NCBI GenBank assembly: GCA_020832345.1
Contig: JAFIEY010000025.1
Location: 1-41,061 of the forward strand
Reading direction: 5' to 3'
DNA length: 41,061 bases
Origin: Cryomorphaceae bacterium
GTDB lineage: Bacteria > Bacteroidota > Bacteroidia > Flavobacteriales > Schleiferiaceae
Position 1 is the first letter of the stretch. Each line of letters opens with the position of its first letter. Both the position numbers and the translations under genes were made by a program. Under the pieces are notes generated by a model. It saw nothing but the letters and a program-made list of their open reading frames with translations, had not been told where the DNA came from and did no database searches. Positions 24,701 to 31,953 of the stretch are shown piece after piece.

Positions 24701-26456
24701 TGGCAAAAGTGATTCTGGTTTCACGGTTGTTGATATTCACCTGACCGGAATCTACAAGCACACCATTTTTGAAAAGTTTGGCAGAAACGGGAATCAATCC
24801 TGAAGCCAACTCAATTTCAAATTCTGTGTCGTCAATATTTACATTATTGTTAAGGCTGCAAGCCAATTCAACCTGATCTCCCGGCTTGGCATCAGTTCTA
24901 TTGATGCTTCCGGTTTGTCTAAACTCGTGCGCCAAGGAAGATCCAAAATGGGTCATCCAGTTGTCGTTGAAATTGGTCGATAAAACCGCGATGTTTTCCG
25001 TTGCCTCTATGATTACGTATGGGCAATTAGAGTTGTTGCTGTTGTTTAATGGTCCTCCTCCGCGATTATTTCTTCTATTGCCTGAATTTCCGGGACCACT
25101 ACTATTTGGCAAAGCATTTTTCACGGCCTGCCACTGGTTCACACGGTAATTTGCATCTGCATACCGTCCAGCATCAATGTTGAAAGTTTCGCTATAAACC
25201 TGACCATTGGTTTTAGCATCCTTAACGGTAACCGTGGTATTTTTATCTCCGGCAAAAAGGTAAAAATGTCCGGTTGGCCCGTTAAATGTTTGTCCGGTAA
25301 AAGGATTGACCACATTGCTCTGCACGCTTGGCGGCAACATATAGGCCATGAAATTTTTTCCCGAAGAAGTACCGTTGTTGGCAGAAACCATGGTGGCCAT
25401 ATCGGAAGACGAGTGAGAACCGGTTTCCATATAATTAGCTTCCATTACAGCTACGCGCTTTCCGTTGTCGCAGGTCACTCTAAAAACGGTAGGATAAGTG
25501 GCATTTCCATGATCTTTTCCAACCCAGTCAGCCGTAGTTTGCTCATCCATCTGCCAAGAATCTACCAGCTTCCACTGGCCGTTTTCAAAACGGGTAAGCT
25601 CTACGGTATTGCTATCATCCATTGAAGCAATTCTCACCTCCTGCTCACCGGATTGCTGATAAGGCACGGCAAAATAAAATAATTCGCCCACTCCACTACC
25701 ATTAGCAGATGGCACATACGCACCACCATCGCGGGCATTTCCCCACAAGGCACCAGACTGAACACTTACATCCTTGTTGGTTTCTACCAGATAGGTTCCA
25801 CCAGTCTCCATCAAATCGCGACCGTCGCTGTGGTAATAAATTAAATCCTCACCCGGGCTGATGGTTCTTTGCACCACCAATTGCTTATTTTCAAGATTAA
25901 CGTTGGTGTATCCGGTTTGTGTAGTTGAAGAAGTTGAAATGCGATAAATGGAAACTGAAGTGTTTGGCTCATACGCAAACACATTTATGTCACGGGGTGA
26001 GATTGCAACTTCAGAGGCGTAAACAAAAAACTGTTGTCCTATAGATGACTTATTGGTGGCGGGAACAAAATCGTGCTGCCAATCACTATCAGCTGACATG
26101 GAAGCGTAAACCAACTTATCACTTTCGATGGTGTAATAATCTCCGTTGCGTCTTAAAATACCATTGGAGGCAAAAGTTGCATCGTCATTTACGCCATTGT
26201 CTTTAATATATAAAACATAAGATTGTCCGGCCATCAAAACACCGGTATGACTATCGTCATCATCACCGTCCATATCATCATCAATAATACTGAAGTTGGT
26301 GCTGTCTTCAATGGCGGTAACGATAAGCGCGACATCTTTATTTACCGCGTTATTATTGGGCGGCACAAAAATATTGAAATAGGTAGAGGGAGCACTTTGC
26401 GCCCAAACGCCTAAAAGAGAAAAAACCAATACGATTGTGAGGACTATTTTTTTCAT
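21792..26456 (-). CDS. Giant T9SS-secreted surface protein with FG-GAP/VCBS repeats, UnbV/ASPIC domain and C-terminal sorting domain
   Basis: 1554 residues. Signal peptide 1-20 (ending GVWAQ). The N-terminal third resembles the IgGFc-binding N-terminal domain (ALWGNARDGGAYVPSANGSG, PFTGQTFNGPTGHFYLFAGD), with an Asp-rich stretch near 55-70. The middle has seven FG-GAP/VCBS-like blocks, each with a calcium-binding DxDxDG-type loop (DYDNDGWEDLFV, DFDNDGYVDLVI, DYNNDGLVDIFI, DINNDGFLDLLV, DANNDGYLDAYV and two more). An ASPIC/UnbV domain follows, then an SdrD_B-like unit (YHDENDNGVRDSGEAI), a DUF7619-like domain and a type A sorting domain (TVYPNPTVGDVTV to the C-terminal KK). I infer a calcium-stabilised, cell-surface or released adhesin/matrix protein. 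It shares the palindrome with the EPS operons and has its own terminator. Confidence 0.88.
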   Translation of the reverse strand: MKKIVLTIVLVFSLLGVWAQSAPSTYFNIFVPPNNNAVNKDVALIVTAIEDSTNFSIIDDDMDGDDDDSHTGVLMAGQSYVLYIKDNGVNDDATFASNGILRRNGDYYTIESDKLVYASMSADSDWQHDFVPATNKSSIGQQFFVYASEVAISPRDINVFAYEPNTSVSIYRISTSSTTQTGYTNVNLENKQLVVQRTISPGEDLIYYHSDGRDLMETGGTYLVETNKDVSVQSGALWGNARDGGAYVPSANGSGVGELFYFAVPYQQSGEQEVRIASMDDSNTVELTRFENGQWKLVDSWQMDEQTTADWVGKDHGNATYPTVFRVTCDNGKRVAVMEANYMETGSHSSSDMATMVSANNGTSSGKNFMAYMLPPSVQSNVVNPFTGQTFNGPTGHFYLFAGDKNTTVTVKDAKTNGQVYSETFNIDAGRYADANYRVNQWQAVKNALPNSSGPGNSGNRRNNRGGGPLNNSNNSNCPYVIIEATENIAVLSTNFNDNWMTHFGSSLAHEFRQTGSINRTDAKPGDQVELACSLNNNVNIDDTEFEIELASGLIPVSAKLFKNGVLVDSGQVNINNRETRITFANQGAVNSGDNYTCEVKALVSASRANGSQIPHGTVMSISVNVRGKINNRVHQSRFSRGVQNNTNDVANLIFDTCTPSIMDTLSNDSWNLSWVDYDNDGWEDLFVVTKDPNAKNELYKNNGDGTFTRIYNNPIAEAKGTTVAAVWADINNNGRKDVVLVNATQHKSQLYINNGQGNFSKVNNSGLDIHPQYFHGAAFADFDNDGYVDLVITNFFSTRFHHLYRNNGNNTFTRITNTPVSTVSERAMAPILADYNNDGLVDIFIPNGDNKPNTLFKNLGNFQFEKVTEGDIVSDEKNSVGAAWGDINNDGFLDLLVVNASGQNNDLYINNGDGTFQKQTSGAIVTDGGDGHGAVFFDANNDGYLDAYVTNDQSPSFLYINDGTGNLERKNDELVSANIGKAYGIAIADYNRNGQLDMAVSTHTEGPTRLFCNNGNGNNWIGFSLQGSNSNRMAIGARVSVKAGGVWQHRQLMPVNGFGSQQTDKIHIGLGSNFNVDSVVVLWPSGIQQLVTTCQINKYNSVMEVGGRVVTGVVYHDENDNGVRDSGEAIVPNLGLAIHEGTTRFSSNNRGVFFIRTLEDFVEPQIKSNHWTGNQVSYFIGASSDTVSIEIPVTALAMGYDLSVNVATTAWRRGFTNETVLMVKNEGTQKAENVTMSITYPEHLYLVSSDSVPSYQFGRTFEWTFPELGVGEVISLSLIDSVGLDAYIGQLKILSASAMASGNDLDTTNNHVEEEIEIVGAIDPNDMLATPRGEGEEGYINRDQWVTYTIRFENVGTFEATYVFLENQLPTDMDPASFEIIASSHPYTYTLSPQGKLDVSYIHIGLPPSVEDSIGAHGYFKYRVKPKKDAAGGAILRNRANIIFDFEEPIVTNTIRHTIKHKGSNEVKNLTVYPNPTVGDVTVTLDRKYFSVSDPVKMDRWQVVTADGRTVFEGDANRNPTLDLNLARLKPGLYIIMVIDMNGDLHTGRVVKK

Positions 26457-26480
26457 TGTTTAATGTTTTGCTTACCAGTT

Positions 26481-26494
26481 GCCAAACCTATGCC
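26481..26494 (-). promoter_or_regulatory. Sigma-54-like promoter (GG-N10-GC) for T9SS surface-protein gene
   Basis: Minus strand reads GGGCATAGGTTTGGCAA, with GG and GC exactly 10 apart. This is very close to the string before the DUF1972 GT unit (AGGCATTTTTTTGGCAA). The implied start near 26470 leaves about 14 bases before ATG 26456. A second, overlapping register (TTGGCAACTGGTAAGCA) would start only about 2 bases from the ATG and is less likely. Confidence 0.45.
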
Positions 26495-26560
26495 CAATAA
26501 AAATCACAACCTTTTTCATTGATTTTTAGCATTTTAATATTTCACTTTAGGCTTAAAAAT

Positions 26561-26575
26561 TTCCATTTTTTGGAA
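26561..26575. promoter_or_regulatory. Palindromic enhancer candidate TTCCA-N5-TGGAA, site 4
   Basis: TTCCATTTTTTGGAA, a perfect inverted repeat 104 bases from ATG 26456 and about 98 from the implied start. Two more TGGAA half-sites (26578 and 26590 regions) follow towards the histidine-kinase gene. Confidence 0.65.
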
Positions 26576-26598
26576 AATGGAAAGGAAAATGGAAAAAA

Positions 26599-29500
26599 TC
26601 AATCTTCAAAAACTTCGTTTCGAAGATCGGAAATAACCTGTCGCAATGTGCTGATTACATCGTCCACATTTTCTTTAAGTCCGGTATCTTTTTCCTGATC
26701 GTATTTTTCCAAAAACCTGATGACGCCTTTTATTTTTTCAATGCCCATCTGATCGATGCTGGGTTTAATTTTATGCGCGACCTTATTGATGGTGGAAATA
26801 TCCCTGGTGGCCAAAGCCGCCGTCAACTTTTCGATGGTTTCTGTGGCAACCTGCACGAAAATTTCACACATCTTCTTGAGAAATTCTTTGTTTCCCCTAC
26901 TCAAATCCCTGAGATAGTCTAAGCTATAGGTTTTCTTTCCGAAGTAATTATTATTGGAACTTTTATCCAAGATTTGATTTTCCATTTGCAGACTAAGTGC
27001 ATGTTCTATCTTAAAAAATAAGTCGTCTTCATTGTACGGCTTGGTGATAAAATCATTCATCCCCGCCGCCAGATAGGCTTCAATATCGTGCTTAAATGCA
27101 TTGGCTGTGAGGGCCAGAATGGGGGTTTCTAAATTTAAGCTATTGCGAATATGCTCTGTAGCCTGAACCCCGTCCATTACCGGCATTTGAATATCCATGA
27201 GAATCAGGTCAAATTGATTCTTCTCCAAAATATCCAGTGCCACTTTGCCGTTTTCAGCTTCCGTGGTTTCAAATCCTAAATAGTCAAGACTTTGGATGGC
27301 GATAAAGCGGTTCATTTCGTTGTCTTCTACCAGCAACACCTTTTTGCCTTTAAAGCTATCGGGTTTAATCACCTGACTTTTGGTAACCAGTTTATTGGCA
27401 TCTCCATTGGCCAAATCCAACACAAAGGAGAAAGTTGAACCGACGTTCTTTTTACTTTCCACGTTGAGGAATCCACCCATGAGTTTGACCAAATCATTGG
27501 AAATGGCCATACCCAAACCTGTGCCTTCGTATTTTCTGGTAAAATGATTTTGCTCTTGTGAGAACTTTTCAAAAATCCGTCCGAGGAATTCGTTGGACAT
27601 GCCAATGCCCGTATCGCTTACCTCAAACTTCAGGGTTTGCCCGCTTTCATTTTCACTTTCCACCATAACACTCAGCGTAATGCTTCCCTTTTCGGTAAAC
27701 TTTACAGCATTGCCAATGAGATTAATCAGAACTTGTCGTATTCTGGTTTCATCACCGATGAGGGCAGGTTTGATTTTCGGATCGACATTAAGACGAAAAT
27801 CGAGGTTCTTTTCTTTGGTTTGGGAGTGGAGAATACTGTGTACATTGTAGGCCAGGGCGCTCAGGCTAAATTCCTGACTGATAACCTCCAAATCGCCGGA
27901 CTCAATTTTAGCAATATCGAGAATGTTGTTGAGGATCGTCAGCAAATGCTTGGCAGAGGTTTCGGATTGTTTGACGTAGAACATTTGCTTGTCGCTCAAA
28001 CTCTCCTTGTTGAGCTGGCGAATCATACCGATGATCACATTTAGTGGTGTGCGGATTTCGTGGCTCATATTGGCCAGAAATAATTCCTTTGCCTTGGCCG
28101 CTGCTTCGGCAAAATTCTTAGCATTTGCAAGTTCCTGCTCCAACATTTTCTGATCGGTGATATCCAAATGCACACCGATGGAACCAACCATTTCACCTCT
28201 ATCGTTAAAATTGGGTGCCCCACTTACAAACCACCAACGTTCCTCGCCTTTTTTGTTTTTCACCTTAATTTCGTAGCTATCGCCAATACGATTTTGTCTA
28301 AGCTTTCTTCGCTTATTCATTTCAGCTCGTTGCGCTTCGGTGAACGAAAATATATCTTCAATCTTCCTTCCGAGAATTTCACTTAGGTTAAATCCCGATG
28401 CTTGACAGAAACTGTGATTGGCATAAACAATGGCCTCATTTATGTCAACCTCCAACAAACCGAGATTCATATTGGCAATGATATTTCGGTATTTCTCTTC
28501 TTGTAAATACAGTTTCTCCTCCCATTTTCGGCGATTGTGGACATTGACCAGCATTTGACCAAATAATTCGAGCAGTTGTTTTTCCTTTTCTGAATAATCA
28601 TGCTGATGAAGGACGGAGTCAAAACCAACAAAACCCAAAACCTCACCCTGGCTAATCATTGGAATGGCAATTAAACTTTTAACGCCTTGAGGCTCTAGAA
28701 TTTCACGCAAGCCAACTTCATTTTCTCCTAAAAGATCCACATCAGGAATGTGGAAAATCTCACCTTCTTTGTGGCGTTCTACCCATTGAGGAACTGCATC
28801 GAGGGGCAGCTCCTGAAGATTATTTATTTCGGGGCTAATTCCATCCTCACACCATTCATAAATATTTGAAGTCGTATTATTTGAAAAATTATATTGGAAA
28901 ATATACGCCCTATCCGCAGCCACAAATCGACCCATTTTCTCCAATGACGCATTGATGGTATCGTCAATTTCATCAATATCAAGGTTGATATAGGTAGAAG
29001 CAATATCGATGAGTACTTCCTGAAGTTTCAATTCCTGACTCAGTGCTTCTTCCGCTTTATACTGCTGGGTGCGATCCATGATGACACCATCGAGTCGAAT
29101 GGCTACCTTATCCTTATTGTAAATTAATTTACCCTTATGGAGCACTTGCTTGATGACACCGGCGGAATCGATAACTCTGTGTTTTACGCTGAATCGTCCG
29201 GTATTTTCTAGCTGCTCCTTCATTTCATATACCACATCCTTATCCTCGATATAGATGGCCTCATGCCACCACTTTTCTTTTCCAAAGATCTCGTCGAGGC
29301 TTTTTCCGAAAAGGCGCTCAGCTGAAGGCGTACCAAAAATCAATTTAAAATCGGGCAAGCTGGCAGACCACACTACATCTGTCATTTCGTTGAAAATACT
29401 TTCCAACTTCATTTTCGCTTCGATAAGTTGCGAATCCTGAAGCTTTCTTTCGGTAATATCACGAGAATTAGCGATTACAAAAGTTCGATCTCCAATTTTT

Positions 29501-30249
29501 ACAGCCTTTGCCGTGACCTCTACCGGGAACTTCTTGCCGGTGACTAAATTGGTGTTTTCACCTTCTACTATAACCTGATCTACTTGTTTAAGTTCCTTAA
29601 CATGTTTTTTCCATTGAGATTTGTCTTTAAACATCGTTTCAAAATCAGAAACCGAAAATTCAGAAACATCCTTATTACCAACACCCAATCGCTCTCTGGC
29701 AATTTGATTTAAATAATACAAAGTCCCTGATTCTTCAGCAATCTGAATGGAATCAGAAGAATTATCTATAAGGTTTTGCAGCAATTTCATTCGCTCTTCT
29801 TCCTTGGAGTGACAAAGACTTCGTCCAAAATGAAAAACTGATTTTTGCAAAAGGCCATGAATCTCATCGAAAAAAGGGCTTTTTCTACCCAATACCAAAT
29901 ACCCAAATGTGCTCAGGCTATACACGTGGTAAAAAACTTTTTCGGAGGGATAAACAAAGGCATCCTCCTTTCCTTCTATCTGTTTTATAATATCACCAAT
30001 TGCATTTATCCAAATATCTTTGGTTTTAACATTGGCCGGGTATATATGTGAAACCGTATTTTGGGAAATAACTGCGGCCAAAAAACATTCTAATTTTTCT
30101 GTATATAACTGAAGTGCGGTATTGACCATTTCATCCACGCTCACATCAAATTTCTGCTGAAAGGTAATTTCCAGCAGAACACTTAAATCAATTTTCCCTT
30201 GTTCTAAATTCACATCTTCGGTTCTATTACCAACAAATACATTTTCCAT
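26599..30249 (-). CDS. Hybrid sensor histidine kinase (PAS-PAS-GAF-PAS-HisKA-HATPase-REC-HPt)
   Basis: 1216 residues, no membrane segment or signal peptide, so cytoplasmic. Order: unassigned N-terminal domain (1-150); PAS (about 155-270, ending NSRDITERK); PAS (about 280-400); GAF (about 410-570); PAS (about 585-705); HisKA with phospho-acceptor His730 (MSHEIRTPLNV); HATPase with N box (NLIGNAVKF), G1 (SDTGIGMS) and G2 (GTGLGMAI); REC with Asp1019 (ILMDIQMPVMDG); and HPt with His1159 (VAHKIKPS). This is a complete internal phosphorelay that could hand phosphate to a separate receiver. It lies downstream of the NtrC-type regulator on the same strand (123-base gap holding a decayed mobile repeat). 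GAF and multiple PAS domains suggest sensing of a small molecule or redox state. Confidence 0.9.
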   Translation of the reverse strand: MENVFVGNRTEDVNLEQGKIDLSVLLEITFQQKFDVSVDEMVNTALQLYTEKLECFLAAVISQNTVSHIYPANVKTKDIWINAIGDIIKQIEGKEDAFVYPSEKVFYHVYSLSTFGYLVLGRKSPFFDEIHGLLQKSVFHFGRSLCHSKEEERMKLLQNLIDNSSDSIQIAEESGTLYYLNQIARERLGVGNKDVSEFSVSDFETMFKDKSQWKKHVKELKQVDQVIVEGENTNLVTGKKFPVEVTAKAVKIGDRTFVIANSRDITERKLQDSQLIEAKMKLESIFNEMTDVVWSASLPDFKLIFGTPSAERLFGKSLDEIFGKEKWWHEAIYIEDKDVVYEMKEQLENTGRFSVKHRVIDSAGVIKQVLHKGKLIYNKDKVAIRLDGVIMDRTQQYKAEEALSQELKLQEVLIDIASTYINLDIDEIDDTINASLEKMGRFVAADRAYIFQYNFSNNTTSNIYEWCEDGISPEINNLQELPLDAVPQWVERHKEGEIFHIPDVDLLGENEVGLREILEPQGVKSLIAIPMISQGEVLGFVGFDSVLHQHDYSEKEKQLLELFGQMLVNVHNRRKWEEKLYLQEEKYRNIIANMNLGLLEVDINEAIVYANHSFCQASGFNLSEILGRKIEDIFSFTEAQRAEMNKRRKLRQNRIGDSYEIKVKNKKGEERWWFVSGAPNFNDRGEMVGSIGVHLDITDQKMLEQELANAKNFAEAAAKAKELFLANMSHEIRTPLNVIIGMIRQLNKESLSDKQMFYVKQSETSAKHLLTILNNILDIAKIESGDLEVISQEFSLSALAYNVHSILHSQTKEKNLDFRLNVDPKIKPALIGDETRIRQVLINLIGNAVKFTEKGSITLSVMVESENESGQTLKFEVSDTGIGMSNEFLGRIFEKFSQEQNHFTRKYEGTGLGMAISNDLVKLMGGFLNVESKKNVGSTFSFVLDLANGDANKLVTKSQVIKPDSFKGKKVLLVEDNEMNRFIAIQSLDYLGFETTEAENGKVALDILEKNQFDLILMDIQMPVMDGVQATEHIRNSLNLETPILALTANAFKHDIEAYLAAGMNDFITKPYNEDDLFFKIEHALSLQMENQILDKSSNNNYFGKKTYSLDYLRDLSRGNKEFLKKMCEIFVQVATETIEKLTAALATRDISTINKVAHKIKPSIDQMGIEKIKGVIRFLEKYDQEKDTGLKENVDDVISTLRQVISDLRNEVFED

Positions 30250-30299
30250 TTCAATTTGTTTTCAACTTTAAATTCTCCTTGTATGAGAATTACACTTTT

Positions 30300-30367
30300 G
30301 AGTCTGCTCCAAAAAATCCCTTTCTGCCAAAACCTTCCTTGTCGGTAGATTTTTAAAAATTCGTCAT
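30300..30367. repeat. MITE-like element copy 4, right half missing
   Basis: Left end GAGTCTGCTCCAAAAAATCC and the following CTTTCTGCC and CTTCCTTGTCGGTAGATTTTT match copies 2, 3, 5 and 6. Similarity fades by about 30367 and no right terminal repeat is present. It sits between the sigma-54 activator gene (stop at 30373) and the histidine-kinase gene (start at 30249). Confidence 0.7.
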
Positions 30368-30372
30368 TGAAC

Positions 30373-31722
30373 TTAATTTGCCTGAACGACACCATTTTTT
30401 AACAAGTTATAAATCTTAGATTTACCGATGTCGAGTTTTTCGGCGACCGTCATAACATTGCCTTCGTATTTATTCAGGTAATATTCGATGATTTCAGCTT
30501 CGTACTCTTTTAAAGTTTTTTCGGAATTGCTATATACCTTATCGCTTCCCAAATTATGGAAAACCAAATCCTCTGCAAGTATTTCTTCACCATTGCACAT
30601 GACACAGGCCAAATCGATAACCGACTTGAGTTCCCGAACATTTCCCGGAAAGGCATAACCCTTTAACAGTGAAGAAGCTTCATTACTCAGGGTAGGTGGT
30701 TTGGTTTTATTTTGTTTGGCAAATTCACCGATAAAATGCTTTCCAAGAATAACCACATCATTATCGCGATCTCGCAAAGGCGGCAAATGAATGGGCAATC
30801 CAACAATTCTAAAAAACAAGTCTTCACGGAAATTTCCGTTCTTCACCTCGTCTTCCATTTTTTTATGGGTAGCGACAATCAATCTAAAATCGACGGGAAT
30901 GGTTTTACTTCCTCCCACGCGAACCACTTCACGTTCTTGTAGTACACGCAATAGTTTGCTTTGAAGTGCGGGATCCAAATCACCAATTTCATCAAGGAAT
31001 AAGGTGCCGCCTCTGGCCTCTTCAAATTTCCCGGCTTTGGCAGAGATCGCACCGGTAAAGGCGCCCTTTTCGTGACCAAATAATTCGCTTTCCGCAAGAT
31101 CTTTGGGAATGGCGGCCATGTTTACCGCGATAAAAGGCTTTGACCTTCGATCGCTATTGTAATGAATGGCTTTGGCGTAAACCTCTTTTCCTGTACCGGT
31201 TTCTCCGGTTATAGAAACATTAATATTGGAAGTAATGGCTTTTTGTAGCAGACCAAAAGTTTTGCGCAAGGCATTGCTCTGTCCGATAATACTGCGTTCA
31301 AAGGAGAATTTATTTTCTAATTGCTCCTTTAATTCCAAAACTTCTTGCTTGAGATTGAGGTTTTCGCGGATTTGAATGATGGACTTCCACAACATATCCT
31401 TGGTATGCTCATCCTTTATAATGTAGTCCTTTGCTCCCAATTTGAGCAAATCTACCGCTACAGATATCTCTTCCTGACCACTAATTACGACAACAGGAAT
31501 CTGCGCATTACGGTTTTGTATTTCTTTTAACATTCGATGGCCGTCCATATCGGGCAGACCAAAATCCATACAAATGAGATCCGGATTCTTGTATAAATTA
31601 TCCAGTAAATCTTTGGCTTTTCCAAACAAAACAGGCTCATAATCAGGGTTAAGACTCAGGGTGTGAACCAACAATTGTCCATACCATGGATCGTCCTCAA
31701 CTATAAAGATTTTAAAACTCAT
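30373..31722 (-). CDS. NtrC-family sigma-54-dependent response regulator
   Basis: 449 residues. Receiver domain 1-120 with phospho-acceptor Asp53 (ICMDFGLPDMDG); linker helix to about 140; AAA+ central domain (about 143-375) with Walker A GETGTGKE (173-180), the GAFTGA loop that contacts sigma-54 (220-225), Walker B TLFLDEIGDL (240-249) and the FREDLFFRI sensor region; C-terminal helix-turn-helix (MTVAEKLDIGKSKIYNLLK, about 424-442) of Fis type. With GAFTGA intact it should activate sigma-54 promoters from upstream palindromic enhancers. Four such palindromes with sigma-54-like promoters lie in this window, so it is the prime candidate for EPS/T9SS control. A TATATTTG -7 box suggests that it is itself made from a housekeeping promoter. 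Confidence 0.93.
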   Translation of the reverse strand: MSFKIFIVEDDPWYGQLLVHTLSLNPDYEPVLFGKAKDLLDNLYKNPDLICMDFGLPDMDGHRMLKEIQNRNAQIPVVVISGQEEISVAVDLLKLGAKDYIIKDEHTKDMLWKSIIQIRENLNLKQEVLELKEQLENKFSFERSIIGQSNALRKTFGLLQKAITSNINVSITGETGTGKEVYAKAIHYNSDRRSKPFIAVNMAAIPKDLAESELFGHEKGAFTGAISAKAGKFEEARGGTLFLDEIGDLDPALQSKLLRVLQEREVVRVGGSKTIPVDFRLIVATHKKMEDEVKNGNFREDLFFRIVGLPIHLPPLRDRDNDVVILGKHFIGEFAKQNKTKPPTLSNEASSLLKGYAFPGNVRELKSVIDLACVMCNGEEILAEDLVFHNLGSDKVYSNSEKTLKEYEAEIIEYYLNKYEGNVMTVAEKLDIGKSKIYNLLKNGVVQAN

Positions 31723-31764
31723 TTGTGCGCTTTACCAAGGGGTTAACGAATATGTCTTCGGCAG

Positions 31765-31772
31765 CAAATATA
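31765..31772 (-). promoter_or_regulatory. Bacteroidota -7 box for the NtrC-type regulator
   Basis: Minus strand reads TATATTTG, a perfect TAnnTTTG. It lies about 43 bases from ATG 31722. The upstream DNA is very A/T-rich with T and A runs (31790-31850). No TTCCA-N5-TGGAA palindrome is present here, so I see no sign of autoregulation. Confidence 0.5.
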
Positions 31773-31953
31773 ACATTAAAATCCATAAATTGAATTTTTT
31801 CTACAACTTTTTTTTAATTTAACAAAATTCTACAAAATATAAACTACGGCAGAAGGTGTTTATACCCTCGTGTAAAAGTTCAGCGATTCCCAATTGTCAT
31901 TTTCGCAATTTTTTCCGTAATTTCACCGCGTTAAAAAAAAACAGTATTTATCC

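Noticed and set aside
8685-26561. TGGAA half of each palindrome plus a GC 9-10 bases on, read as the -24/-12 promoter itself
   Set aside because: The spacing is 9 in three of four cases, there is no TTGGCA or TTGC similarity, and leaders would be about 70-90 bases; an enhancer role explains the perfect symmetry better.
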